NCBI RefSeq assembly: GCF_029227915.1
Contig: NC_079875.1
Coordinates: 14,505,001-14,569,000 of the forward strand
Direction of reading: 5' to 3'
Length of the DNA: 64,000 nucleotides
Origin: Hydractinia symbiolongicarpus
Lineage: Eukaryota; Cnidaria; Hydrozoa; Anthoathecata; Hydractiniidae
The notes beneath the pieces were generated by a model. The model saw only the letters and a program-made list of their open reading frames with translations, was not told the DNA's origin and did no database searches. The translations under genes were made by a program, and so were the position numbers. Of the stretch, positions 1-12,687 are shown in pieces; the first letter of the stretch is position 1, and the number at the start of each line of letters is the position of its first letter.

Positions 1-3000
1 CAAGAAATTCTTATTTTAACACTACGTTCCTTATTTAAACGCACAAGTAAATCAGTTTCACAACAAATATTTCACAGATTACGTTCGAAAATATCTTGCT
101 TTTTTCAATGCGATATACTTACAGTCAGCCAAAATAATCACCGAAGAAGCACACCATTGTGATGCTCACTGCAATCCAGCTATTTGCAAAAACTTGTCAA
201 TAATAATTTAAATTTAAAACTACTCTTTTACAATCCACGTGATCTTAAACAGCGTGTACAGCTTTTTGAAATGGCGCAAAAATATAGCAAGCGTCCCATA
301 TAAATAATGCGAAAGTTGTAAACACACATTCGCTGCTCAAAAAATAAAATGTCGTTACGGAAATACAAATTATTTAAAATCCGATGACTTTATTTAAATT
401 GTATGATATAGTTATATAAGATCTATTATTTTTGTTTTAATTTTAAAAATAGCATTTGGCTACTCTGTTTCACAGTTTACCATGAAAAGATCTGTTATAT
501 TTTCGATTTCAAAAACACTAACAAACAATTACTTTCCGCTAATATGCGGACAAAAATACACGCAATATCGATGCGGGAGAAATGAACGATATGGGAGATT
601 GTACAACGGGCGAAAACATGAACTCCGGCGACCCTATGAATTTTTCTAGTTATGCATATTTGTTCCGACTTCTTGTCTTAAACACTTTCAAGATTAATTT
701 CCAGATTATTTTTGGGCACTTATTTTTAATGGCGTCATGAATCATGGAGAATCATTCTAAAATACGTGGCGCCGTATATGTGATTAATTCTACTTTTGCT
801 TTTTATGTATGGAAATAGTTCTAGAAAAGTTCTTATAGCTTTGTTAACCTAGTCGGGGAAGGATAAGTCGATACATTGGCATTTTTAAATTCCCGCCGAT
901 AAGCCTGTCAAGCTTTATTTTTTCATACATAGTCAAGAATGTTTTTTGTTAAAGTTTATCGATATATTTTTTTATTGTTTCAAACGTTAATTTTTTATTA
1001 AGATATAACATTATTTTTTTTTTATAAACAATCAATTTTAATTACAAAACACGACGTTGGAACGCGTTGATAAAATTTCCCTTGCTATTACTAAAGTCTA
1101 AGTGTGTATTTCCTGGTTTTTTGAACTTCTACCTTCAGAGCATCTTTTAAATTTGTGGAGCTGAATGTGTCTACATCTTCTACAAAACTTTTTAGATTTT
1201 TTTTAGATTTTTTTGAGAAACTGAAAAAAACATATTTGAATTTTGTCTTAAAAATTCAGAATATATTTTCTAAAAAGCTAAGAATATTATAAATATATCC
1301 TTGATTTTGCGTAGAAAGTTAAATAAAACGATTTGTTATTATCAAGTCTTTTTAGTCAAGTTGTTTTTTTATATCCGTATCTAAATTGAGAAAACACCAA
1401 ATGTGTCGCCTTCTTCATTGACTACGTGTATTCCACCAAATTTCCCAATCACTATATTCAAATGTGCAATACTCGTATATGAGAATGTGTTAAAAATAAT
1501 TTCAGGTATTATCAAATAATTCTTCTACTATAGAAGTTATACAAATCCCTTTGCTAGTATAGTATTCGTAAATAAATGTTTTCTTCTTAAGCTCATTTAA
1601 GCAGAATTGTTAAGATTTTAAAATACTTCAAAAGTACGAGCTCGAGGCATGTGTTGTTATCTATTAGTGCAACTGCTGCTTGAGAAAGAGCAGTGGCCTT
1701 TCAGTTAAACGCCCAGGATCTAAACGCCCCCAATATTTAAACATGGACCCAGGGCGTTTATTTGGGACTTTATGACAGCGATTACGGATGTTAAAAAAAA
1801 GCTCAAAACGTTTAAATCATTACACAATTTCTTTAGTAATACCTCTTTCATAAGTTGCTCCCTCCCATAGCGCCAGAATTTATCCTGACGGCAATTTATC
1901 CTTATTATCATAATTTCAACACGGCATCATCATTATCAAATGTCCATTTTGTAAAATTTTAATTAATAAGTTGAAGGACGTAGAAATAACACTGACTTTT
2001 TCGCATCCAGTGAGAGGGAGGAGCTAGTGAAATACTTACTCTAACACAATAGAGCCTTACACAGTCTGTATATCAATTCACATGTTTACTGCTCAACCTT
2101 AATTTTTAAATATTTCTACGTTTTACTTTTGTTAGAGAAAGTCAGTACAAATCAAACCTATCATGAGGCGCTTAACCTCGATCCCAGGGGTTTTTTTTCT
2201 TTCTGACAATCTCAGATAGATTCTGGCCGTCCCTGTTTGTCAGAAAGAGAAAACGAGCCATGGGAAGGAGGTTGTGAGACGCTGTATGTTTTGCAAAAAA
2301 AAAAATAGAGTAGCCGTGGCATTAAAGCGCCATATTGAATAGTAAATTCCACGCAAATCCCGTATGCTTAAGTGCAGACTAATTTTGTCTAGTACCAATG
2401 CTCAGGTGTGGGATCGAAGTTGCCTTAGTATTTAGTTATGGACAACTTCAGTTCCAATTATAATCTAGCATTAAATCTGGGAGGACTGCTTACACTAAAC
2501 ATCTTTTAACTTGATAAACTGTTTATCTGCTTATCCCTACCATGAATACAGAGTATTAACAAGATTAATGTAAACACACTAAATTCAGAAGTGAGAAAGA
2601 TAGTGTACAAAACACGATAAATTCCAGTGTATTTTTGTTATCTTAAATCTTTAGAATGTCCTTTGATGTAGTCTGTAGAAAAGTGACAGTCTAAAATCTA
2701 GGCCGCGTATATGCTGACCTGAAAATCACATTTTACCGATTACGATACTAAATGTTATCAACTTATGACGAAAAGTTGTTTCTTGTTTGTCATTAGCATT
2801 TAGTAGACATTTAATCTTTACTGTGCATGCCGCACAAGCATTCATACAGCTGAAGTAATACCTTCTATTACTACAAAAAAAGAACGCAGCTGTGAAGCAT
2901 TTCACTGTTTACAATGTTAGAGTGCACGTGCTTCTTCTTGTTTGTTCAGCATCGGGTATGTCGTAGAATGGATAAGTGGGGTTTTTATGCGAAAATTCCA

Positions 3001-4140
3001 TATTTATTAGTTAATAACAAGTTAAATTCACCTGTATTTAAACTACTGCGCATGTGCACAAACGTACAGCTCATGTTTGCCCAACGAAATTTCATTGCGG
3101 TTTGAAATCACATTTGGAATCTACGTAAAGGTTACGTAAGAAATCATATAAATAATTAGATAAATTGTTTTTAATATATTTTGCCCGTGCATTTTTGATG
3201 AAAGGCACATGAAGGGCAACTCCTGACAATGTATGTCTTGGTGATAAAATACTCCGACGAAAAGGTTGTAGAAAACTTCAAAAACTTTGATACTTCTAGC
3301 ATGTTTTCTAACCAGACGTGTTGTGACATATCAAAACATGTTATAATCTTTATAATTAGCGGTTAATAGTAAATCGCGATAAGTTTATTAAAACCTGAAT
3401 TAAACTTGTTTTGATGTTATTATAATCGGATCTAGTTGACGCATGATGCACCCTTACTCAATGACCAGTCAAAGAAGACTTAAATGCGATCACTAATCGA
3501 CTTTGCTTTTATCTGATTTGATGGATTAACCAATTAAATTGGTCATCACAGCGTTTCAGATGGCATAAAAAAAATTATTTTTCTTTATTTTCTTGGTATG
3601 TACAAACAGACACGTGAGAAAGAGAATACATTAAATCGAAAGTCAGAACTTGTATAAAAATGAACAACCCGGTCCAGCTACGCTTCTTCTTATCAAAATC
3701 ACCTTATGCTGCTTTTGACAATTCAAATTAAAAAACTCAAGGGAGTGCTGATGTGAAATGTGATAAAAGAATGCTTAAGATTTTGAAACAATATTCAATA
3801 GTTTCCAAAACAAAATTGTGGTAATAGGTTCTTGTTTACATTTTTTAAGCTCAAAACTAAACTGGGAGCTTGGTCGTATATTCAATGGTTGCACTTTTTC
3901 AAGACGGGGCACTATTTAAATTAATTTTGATACCATGGTATTCATGAGGGCACTAAATTTATACACTGTGGTTCATGCATCCACAAGGTTCGACAAAGAC
4001 TGACTAAAAACTCTCAATTATTTCAAAATTACATATTACCAGTAAGACAATAAGTGTAGGCAGGCTTCCTTAGTTTGAAAACTTCAATTTTTCAAACTTT
4101 GTGATTTTGTATTTTTCTGAAAGACTCTTTTTATCACTAG
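1..4140. other. Intergenic stretch without recognisable gene
   Basis: All open frames here are short and AT-biased, and none shows a recognisable domain. The only structured element seen is a MITE copy near 2174-2275. The promoter and signal-peptide exon of the ShKT gene that starts downstream should lie here or in the following intron, but I could not identify them. Confidence 0.5.
2174..2275. repeat. MITE of the CAACCTCG family (diverged copy)
   Basis: Begins AACCTCGATCCCAGGGG and ends CCATGGGAAGGAGGTTGT, the inverted-terminal pattern shared by at least eight other copies in the window. The interior is pyrimidine-rich then purine-rich, as in the better copies. No clean target duplication is visible. 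Confidence 0.6.
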
Positions 4141-6382
4141 AACTGACAAAGTTGGAATCCGCAAAGGACAAGAAAAGTGTTGACAACAATCAAATTGCAA
4201 CAGTAGTGCAAAAGGATGATGGTAAACTTGCCTTATAATGTTTTCATCTTAAATTTTCGTAATTTTATTTATTTTTATTTTTCAAAACGATCAGAAAGCC
4301 AGCTCAACCTAAGCGGCCCTATATCTGAACTAAACGCCTTCAGTCAATTTTGTGTGGTGTTAATGCATTGGCAATTTTTAGGCGTCAATGTGTTAAATTT
4401 GGATGAATTTTAAAAAAACACATCTGAAAGTTGACTTGAAATATACATAAAATGATCTCTGCTTATCTAATTACCAGCTTCTGTGATCTGCTACAACCAC
4501 GAATCAACGTTTTTTTTTCACGTTTCTACTTTACGTTTAACCCAAAAAAGAGAGTTAAAAAAAGCAGTATTTAACCGCTCCATATTTTAAATAAATGAAT
4601 ACACTTTATATTTGAATTGTAGATATCGATGGGTTATTGACAAAATTAGTACTAACTGATGACTTGCGTAGTGGCACATCTAAGCGTGATGACGTCAGCA
4701 TCGAATACCAATGTAACTAAATCTTCATTACACATCTCAACAGTTTCTTATTGTCGTCGTCCTTGTCATTGTCGTCGTTTTCATTGTCGTTGTCGTTTTT
4801 ATTTTCGTTTTCGTTGTTGTCGTTGACGTTGTCGTTGTTGTTGTTCTCGTTGTCGTTGTCGTCGTTGACGTTGTCGTTGTTGTTGTTCTTGTTATCGTTG
4901 TCGTTGTGGTTGTCGTCGCCGCTGTCGTTGTGGTGTTGTTGTTATCGTTGTCGTTGTTTTTGTTGTTGTTGTTGTTGTTGTTGTTGTTGCTACACCTCTT
5001 TTGCACATATTAATTTTTAATCTTCTCATATACCAACACTACCATGACTTCTCCGCATGCGTGTATATATTTAGTGTTACTTCAATGAGAGGTGTTTCCT
5101 ATCATCCTTGTATGCACCTTGTCTTTTTTTAGCTGCACTTAACAGTCTTCTCAAGCATTTCACCAAAAAGAAAAAGCATAAAACTATTGGTAAGATGCGA
5201 CGTCATCAATACATATCAGTTTAAGAGCTTTCGTAGAGACATCTTGCAGGGTTTATAAGCTAGCAAAAAAATCTGGCAATTGGCTTTCAAATTTTTATTT
5301 AGATTTTAATGGCCTGTTTTGGAGGCTTACCGGTACCTTGTTCCTTTTTAGATAAATTTTTTATTTTAGCAAAAAAAGAAACTGAACCGACTAAAAAATC
5401 TTCAGAAAATGCTGGTCTGTATTTTTTGTTATTGTTGTTGTTATTGTCATTGTTTTTGTAATATTAAAATTGGGTTTTATTTAGTTTTACTATACCGTTG
5501 TTAAACTCAAGCACACGATGTAGCAACCTCGTCCCCAGGGTTGACAACTTTGAAAAAGAGACAATAGGTCCTGGGATCGAGGTTGTTGACGAATTTTCAA
5601 TAAAGCGAAACAAGCGAAATTTTTCGTAAATTTTTTAGTGAAAACAATCTATATTGGACGAATGCACCTAAAATGTAAACATGTACAAAAAAATGAGTTT
5701 TCCACCCTCTTCCCCGGCGTTTTTTTGCCTTTTTTGATATGAGAAATGTCTTCTCTCATATCAAAAACACAAAAAAAAACCTGGGGACGAGGGTGTAGTA
5801 GCCTCGTACCAAGGGTGATCGCTACTGTTATATTACTACGGGTGATACTTAACCCAGAATTTTTCGATCTGCTTGGTGACACGTGCTTCAATAACTTTTA
5901 GATGAGGCATTGTTGAAAATGATGATTGGAAAGGAAAAATCCAAGAAAGAAACAGGTTATCTTTTTATATTTTGATTGATTAAAGTGTAGTTCACTCAAA
6001 TCATGCATTAGGAAAACTTCGCCATTTAAAGCGCCGTTTTGAAAACGCGCATTAGATACTTACCTGGTACGTTATGCGTGGAGTTATGAAGGAAAAAAAC
6101 TCGATAAGCCAAGTATATGAATATTGTTGTACCTGTTATAAAAACACCCGCGATGGAGGATTAATTCTTTCGCGAAACTTTTTATAATATTTTCTTTTAT
6201 TTATTTTATATATTTTTTTTTATTATCAACATATTTAATTATTTTATATTACCTGGCTTTAAGAATTATAACAGAGTTTACAATTAAAAGAATGTACACA
6301 AAGTTATTTATCTTTATCCTAGCGGATGACGACTTTATAAAGCTTCTTTTGGAAAAAGATAAAAGCGAGAAACGAGGAAACG
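4141..6382 (+). CDS. Lys-rich mini-exons upstream of the ShKT domains (propeptide-like part of the same gene)
   Basis: Five candidate exons, 4141-4221, 5133-5189, 5370-5414, 5902-5955 and 6323-6382, each sit between AG and GT. Each is open in one frame and each is phase 1 at both ends, so they join in frame to one another and to the first ShKT exon at 7015. They encode short segments with a leucine/hydrophobic patch followed by a lysine-rich tail, for example ALLKMMIGKEKSKKE and FIKLLLEKDKSEKR. The last ends in a Lys-Arg pair just before the ShKT module, which would suit a cleaved propeptide. The exon at 5370 has a weak donor (GTCTGT). No ATG or signal peptide was found upstream, so the 5' end is missing. 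Reality of the set rests on phase consistency and shared character, not on homology. Confidence 0.45.
4748..4990. repeat. Imperfect GTT/GTC trinucleotide microsatellite
   Basis: About 240 bases made almost only of GTT, GTC and related triplets, ending in a purer GTT run. It lies in the intron between the first two candidate mini-exons of the ShKT gene. The long Asn/Thr-rich or Ser/Leu-rich reading frames across it are artefacts of the repeat. Confidence 0.9.
5524..5587. repeat. Short MITE of the CAACCTCG family
   Basis: Starts CAACCTCGTCCCCAGGG and ends CCTGGGATCGAGGTTG, near-perfect inverted termini with a very short interior. No obvious flanking duplication. Confidence 0.75.
5703..5795. 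repeat. MITE of the CAACCTCG family (CACCCTC variant)
   Basis: Starts CACCCTCTTCCCCGG and ends CCTGGGGACGAGGGTG. The interior holds a further inverted repeat (GATATGAGA / TCTCATATC), so the whole element can fold into one long hairpin. A partial extra terminus, GCCTCGTACCAAGGG, follows at about 5800. Confidence 0.75.
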
Positions 6383-6863
6383 GTACACAGATTTATAGCG
6401 TCCACAACCATTCCTTACTTTTGATGCATAATATTAATTTTATATTTTAATTACTTTTCCTGTTATTTATCCCAGCCCATCCCAACCTAGCCCAGCCAAG
6501 CCAGCCCAAAAAGTAGTTTTCAACAAATCAAAAATCCAAAAACTCGAAGCATTTGATTTTGTTATCACCAAAAACAAATTTTAAAATGGAGAAGAAATTT
6601 CTTGGAAGCGAGGAAGACCGTAATGCTAATATCAAAAAATTTTTTAGATTTTTTGAATATATGATCGAATGTTCCCATCTTATGTATGTCGAAAATGATA
6701 GATCCAGTTTAAATTGCAGGGAGTGGGGAGGGGGATAGAAGGAGGAAGATATGAAAGACGTGCGTCTCATTAGCAGAGCTACTTTAACAAATGCTCAGAT
6801 TACTAAGTTAAGTCAACCCTGTTAACTAAAAAATAAAAAGCTAGCGTGACTAAGCGTTAACTA

Positions 6864-6944
6864 CAATCTCTTCCCAGGGGCTTCTTTTTTGCTTTCTGCA
6901 GCGACATATCAGAAAGCGAAAAGGAAGCCCTGGGGACGAGATTG
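6864..6944. repeat. MITE of the CAACCTCG family with clean 9-bp target duplication
   Basis: Termini are CAATCTCTTCCCAGGG and CCCTGGGGACGAGATTG. The element is flanked by an exact 9-bp direct repeat, CGTTAACTA, at 6855-6863 and 6945-6953, which defines its boundaries. It lies in an intron of the ShKT gene. Confidence 0.88.
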
Positions 6945-7014
6945 CGTTAACTATTTACTCAATGTGAATATAATAAAAACTGTATAATATGGAAACACAA
7001 ATTTGAACATATAG

Positions 7015-9555
7015 ATGCACCATGTCGGGATGAGATTGACAATTGTGAGCAATGGAAGCCGTATTGTGCGACACACAAATCCACACTGGAACGATCTTGC
7101 AGCAAAACATGCGAATATTGTAGTAAGTTAAAAGTAGCAGTTCTTATCAACCTCGTCCCCAGGGTCTTTTGCCTTTTTGACACCGAGACCGGGTAGCGGT
7201 TTTGACATAGGTAACAAACCCTGGGGACGAGGATAAGTTCTTATCAAGGGTCGTGTAAGGAAAGAATTTAACGGCTGATTTCAGGTCTAAAAAATTCTAC
7301 TAGAAAATAATGTGGTTAGTAATTTTCACAAAAAACGCGCCCTTTTTCTTCTTTTTTTTTAATTTTTTCCCATTTTTTAACCGTTATCGAAAAAAATGCA
7401 ACAGAAAGTCTATTTTATTCGCGCTTTTTAAATAAAATCAGCAAATTAATCTCATTTATTCCCGCTAAAAAAACAAGAGACCTTTTCACAAGAATTAATG
7501 AATTTTCCAGTTCATTTTCTTTACTTTTGTTACATTCTTCACTCTGGTTAAAGTTTTACCCAACGTATTTTATTTTTTAAAGTTTCTGAGTAGAAGCCAC
7601 CTTTGTTGATTTGATTTTACATTATTGCTTTATCGCCAGTTTTTACAGCTTCTGATTGGATGAAAATATTTTCTTTTTTTGATTTTGAATACGAGTTAAA
7701 ATATTATTACTCAACCTCAAACAAGAAAAAAAGAAAATTAGAAATTAACACTGCGCATGCTCAGTATTCAAAAAAATTTTTGAGCAGAATGTGGCGTTGA
7801 ATCAGCTCTTCAGTTCTTATGCCAGTAAGGAGCAAAAGGACTTGGTACCAAAAAATTATTTGAAAATATTTTTTCAAATACAAAAACCTAGACGAAATCG
7901 AATGTGTTAAAGCAATCTTTCAAATACAGCAAAAAACACAAAATAATTAACCCTGAATTAAAATTAACGAATAAGCATAAAGCCAGCGTGATCACATCTT
8001 ACCCTTTCAAATAATAGGGGAGTTAATTATGTTTGTTCGGGTGAGTGTAACCATTCTCGCTTGAAATATTAAAGAAGAAAAGAAGCCACAATAATGATCA
8101 CATGAGCAAAGAACAATAGAAGTAACCAATCAAAAAGTGCGGTCAGTATTCTGACCGCAGAAAATTTATTGGCGACCCGCCATAATTTTTCTCCTCACCG
8201 TCGCTATTTCGATTTTCCGGTGGTAGGAAAAATTACACTGGCTCCTCTGGTTCGTTCCATATTTTTCTGTGGCTTGTCTTTACTGTTAATAATACTTTAT
8301 TTCGCAGAAACTTGCAAGAAAGATACTCTCAAAAATAATATTTGCAAACGCTTCGAAAAGTTTTGCAAACGAAAAGGCTATGTGCAAAGATTAAAAGATA
8401 TTTGTCACGAAACATGTGGATATTGCCGTGAGTATAAAAGTTTATTGGAGTTTGTATGAAATTTGCAAGAAAATTGTATGCAAGTTGTATGAAAGTTGCA
8501 TAATAGTTGTATGAAAGTTGAATAAAAAGTTGTATAAATATTCAGACTGTATTCTCATAAAAATATTTTGCTTTTAATGCACTAAAATTAGCAAAAATCA
8601 GCGAAATAATGAAATTTTTTTGGTCAGTAAAAGAAAAATGCACAAAAACTTTTAGCCACGTTTTTTACCAATTAAGTAGATTTTTAATATAAAATTAATC
8701 TCAGAATTGTTTGCGTTTTTAGGGGTGGCTGCTCCACCAGCATGCCAAAATGATCCCATGGGATGTTGTTGGGACGGAAAATCATTTGCTTCTCAGGGTT
8801 GTCGACGTACGTACGAGTTAATTTTTGATTTCTTAACCACCCTAAATTTTTTTTTTACTGCTATTTTGCAACAAAAGTCTATTAAAACGCTCTAAACCAC
8901 AATGTTGATGTGAAGGAATTGGAAAGTTCTACAAATATTTAAAAAGCAACAGATTTGAAAGTTACGGATAACGCTATTTTTTCTCTGTTACTTACAAATG
9001 TGTTTTGCATGGTTATTTTATTTTTAGCTTGCCAAGATTCTAAAGCTATCCCTCAAATCTGCAGATCATTTGCTTCCGACTGCAAAAATGAATATAGCCC
9101 AGGAAAATACATGCGAAAGCACTGTCCAGTGACTTGTGGAGTGTGCGGTAAGTCCTTAATCAGACTTATTATTTTAACAAAAGTTATAAAAAGAAAAAAA
9201 TCAAGAAAAGTCAACTTTTTTCTGCTCCCTTTCAAGTTTTTTTTTAGCACGAAGAGCTGCCACAAAAACTGCTTACTTTAAGAGCTTTTTTGTATCATAG
9301 CAAGAGAAAAGTCAGTTCCAACCTATCTCATTTTTGCGTTTTTTTTGGCGCACCCAGACAAAAAACGAAAATTGAAATTTTAAATACTATTCGTCTAATT
9401 CAGATCCTGCAAAGACGTGCTATGATTTTCCAAACACCGACGGTACATGCAAGCGATTTAAAGCGGAAGGAAAGTGTTCCGACTCAGGCATCGGCAACAC
9501 ATTGTGTCCTCAGACATGTGGAAATTGCCCAATTTTCGAACCTGCTAGTTTCTAA
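7015..9555 (+). CDS. Multi-ShKT-domain secreted cysteine-rich protein
   Basis: Exons 7015-7122, 8308-8427, 8723-8806, 9028-9147 and 9404-9555 (stop TAA). All internal exons are phase 1-1 and all junctions keep frame. Exons 1, 2, 4 and 5 each encode one complete ShKT module with six cysteines and the typical end C-x3-C-x2-C (for example CSKTCEYC, CHETCGYC, CPVTCGVC, CPQTCGNC). The third exon encodes a different small module, GCCWDG followed by a GCR, like the short cysteine motif that accompanies ShKT domains in other cnidarian secreted proteins. ShKT domains occur in ion-channel toxins but also in many non-toxic extracellular proteins and astacin proteases, so a venom role is not shown. A Lys-Arg site lies just before the first module. 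An AATAAA lies at 9664-9669. The 5' end with the signal peptide was not found. Confidence 0.8.
7148..7235. repeat. MITE of the CAACCTCG family with 9-bp target duplication
   Basis: Termini are CAACCTCGTCCCCAGGG and CCCTGGGGACGAGGATA. The exact duplication AGTTCTTAT flanks it at 7139-7147 and 7236-7244. It is inserted 26 bases past a splice donor of the ShKT gene. Confidence 0.88.
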
Positions 9556-9663
9556 GCAACCCATGAAACGTTATTGCTCTAATTGTGTATATACGTTTGA
9601 TTGACCGCAAAAGAAATTTTGCTACTAAACGTTTTTATCTACTAGAAAGTACCGCAATGATTC

Positions 9664-9669
9664 AATAAA
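9664..9669 (+). terminator. Polyadenylation signal of the ShKT gene
   Basis: AATAAA about 110 bases past the stop codon at 9553-9555, the first canonical signal downstream. Confidence 0.65.
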
Positions 9670-9699
9670 GTCCGCCCATCCAGATCAAATGTCTCGCCT

Positions 9700-12680
9700 C
9701 CCGTCAAAATTCGTCAATTTCTCGTATTCGCTTTCTTTTCTTTTTTCCAAAAAATAAAAAAAAAACACAGACGCAACAATTTTGCCACCCTCGATTAAAC
9801 GGTTTCTTTGAATAAACGCCTCTTCTGAAATCCAAAATCAGTCATCGCGGTAGTGACTCAAGATATAAAAAAATAACTTTTAAAAACCTACACCGATGTC
9901 TCTTTTATAATTTTTTTATATATATTTATCACGTGTATACCTTTTGAAATGTATCTTAATGCTTATTTAAAATGTTTTTTATGTAATATTTATACCGTAA
10001 CTACGCAGTTTGCAAATGAACTTGCTAATAAAGGCGATGCATACTAAATGGTCTACCATACTGATATCAAAATCAAGCAAAAAAAATGGACTGTTGGATT
10101 GTTTTTTGATTGGAAATCAGATTTTTAATTTTGGTAACAGAATCTTTTTCTTCGTCAAATTCTTTGTAACAATAAACTGGAAAATTAACTGTATGTGTGT
10201 AAAGGAAGGCAACTTAAAAAAAGACACTTTCACATTATAAACCAATTATATGCCATCTATTTTTTTATTTTTATAATATAAAATTCACCTGTATCCTTTA
10301 TTATTTTTCATATAGCATGTACCATTAATATTTTCAAATAAAACTGTAATGCTGAAACGTATGTGTGCTGCTACGTTCATATTCTGTCTCTATTTGCACT
10401 ATCCATATTACAATGTTAAATACGATCAAGGTGTGCCAAAACATTCAACTTTTTAAAGTCCAGCAAAGTTCGGCTACTGTCATTTTACAGGCCTTGTTTA
10501 AATTTGTCAATTTTTCCCTACAAACTATTCATCTGGTTTTCAAACTTGTACCACATGCACTCTGGTTTATCTTATTCGTTGGATTTTTGTCCTGATGAAC
10601 TCCGTCAAAATTATCTGTAGTAGTTTTATGTCCAGTTGTTGATAAAAAGGAAATAGTATAGATATAGTAACCCAGAAAATGCTGCTACAATCGTGGTCAC
10701 AATATGTTGGGACAAGACAACGAATTTCGAAGTTCGCCACCACAAGTAATTGCGTAGGCTTATTCTATGTTAGATTCACACATCTTGAACTTGTCAAAGT
10801 TCACTTGTCAATGTTCAGAGTGGACTTAGAACTTCGGATCTTAGGGTATTTGGTAAATACAAAATTCTTAAAATGTGCTAATTGTTGCTGACGTCAGCAA
10901 GGCCATTAATCACGAATTTCGGGGCCTTCGTGGTCCCCGACGCGAATTATGTCGGTGTGCGGGCGTGCTAAAGAATGTGACTAGCAACTTTTCAACCCTC
11001 TCTGCCTGGCCTACTTGTGTGCAAAAGTAGCGATTTTGCAGCCTGCCGACTGCAGAGTATTGACTATTTGACTGTTTTGTCCATATTTGGATAACGAGTA
11101 AAAAACTGCCTTAGTCTCAATATTTTTGTCCACGATTGTAGATACTGAAAGTTTAATTAGTTGTTCAAAGTAATAAATTGAATAGTGACAGAAAAGCAAC
11201 ACTTTTTAGATTTGTGTTATTGTCGTCACCAGAACTGTTTGGGATAAACGAAGTTTATCTCAAAGAGGTCTGGTGACGAGTATGGATTTTTTCAATATAA
11301 ACAAAAAGATAATGACAACATCGTTTATGTGTGGTAGTTACAAGTTTCAAAAAAGCTAGCAAGGAAATTTTTGTATTCGTATTTACAATGCTTAGCTGCT
11401 AAGTGATGTACGCCGATGTCTCTAATTGTTTAGTGGCTTAAAGAAACCTGAGGAGAAAAAAAGAGAAAAATGATATTGCGCATATTAAATGCTAACTAAA
11501 ATATGCTACAAAAATTGGCAGCTTTCCTTTCAACTTTACGCGAATTTAACGAATTTAGCGAAGCCCCATCGTAGTTCAGGCTGAGTAGGAAAAACGTTCT
11601 TTAGATTGAGCATTCTAGATTAGTTAAAAAACAAAAACCCACGCCGAATTTCCTAATTTCGGTTCTACAAACAATCTTCACTTCAGTCAACAACCATTAA
11701 TAAACAGAATGACCTATAATTCCTAAGCATTTCCTAAGCATTCCTAAGCATTGAACTATGAAATTCAATGTTGATACTCACTAATAGTGTCTGTTTTTGT
11801 GTTAACGGGATTTTTTCTAGCATTTCCAATTCTTCAAAACAGCTGTCAAACAGCTTTTATAATATCAGCTTAGTACCTTAATACCGTTTTAACATAAAGT
11901 CGCATCCAAATAACAATTGACCAACAGTTGTACGAATTCCTACGATAGTTTTTTATCGCTATCCCGTTGGTAATATATTGCCAGAAAATCCCGTTAGTGA
12001 TATTTCAAGCAGCAAGCCACGGTGTTATACCAATTGCCTATATACTTGTAACCATACTAAGTTGCCTTGTCGTTGCCTTACTTGATTTTATTTCCATTCC
12101 AGCGATTCCAAACAACCTTGCTCGTGAGTTGTAACAAACCTTACAAATTTCAGGCACCGATATTGGAATTATATATGAAATATATGAAATATATGGCATT
12201 CTTAATTTTTTTAATGTTGATAAATGCCTTACTTTCTTCCCAAGTAACACCACTTCTGACCGCTGGTGAGCATCATTTTGGAGCAGTGATTGGTAGCGGA
12301 GAATATAAGCAAGAATATGTAAATGATCTGTGCATGATGGATTTGTAAACCTAAATGTTTAGCGCAGTACCCACTCTAACTTAAAACGCAGCAATATGAT
12401 TGCTTGTTTCCGTCATTCCAGCCATGCAGGTAGAGTGTGCTGACACAAATCGGTTGCGGTCACCCTTCAGAACAGATACTCACAATTGATGAGGTGGGTC
12501 ATTTATAACCGTTCTGGGGGCCTACAATCATCTTTTAAAAAATAATACTTAGAGTCTTCATCAATCGGATGATACGTTAATGGTCCCTACCAACTATTTT
12601 TAAAATAGAAATATGCTTTATGTGTCTTGTAATCGTTCAGATTGTTACTACCAAGTGTGTCATACGGTGGGACTTAAAGT
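9700..12680. other. Intergenic region, no gene recognised
   Basis: Open frames of 60-95 codons occur on both strands but none has a recognisable motif, a plausible exon structure or non-AT-driven composition. A foldback element at 11224-11278 is the only clear structure. TATATGAAA is tandemly repeated near 12170-12195. Confidence 0.5.
11224..11278. repeat. Foldback (hairpin) element, about 55 bp
   Basis: The left arm starts CGTCACCAGAACTGTTTG and the right arm ends CAAAGAGGTCTGGTGACG. The arms are inverted copies with a few mismatches around a small central loop (GATAAACGAAGTTTATC). It is probably a minimal palindromic MITE. Confidence 0.7.
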
Positions 12681-12687
12681 TAAATAA

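Noticed and set aside
2914-3105. Possible signal-peptide exon (MLECTCFFLFVQ) for the ShKT gene
   Set aside because: The hydrophobic stretch is short, cysteine-rich and followed by Arg/Lys; no donor in the needed phase was seen.
4737-5020. Long Asn/Thr-rich and Ser/Leu-rich frames on both strands
   Set aside because: They are translations of a GTT/GTC trinucleotide repeat and show no coding character.
8169-8460. Frame running through the second ShKT exon with a hydrophobic stretch that could be an alternative first exon with signal anchor
   Set aside because: It has no ATG at its start and the acceptor TTTCGCAG at 8300-8307 explains the coding part fully.
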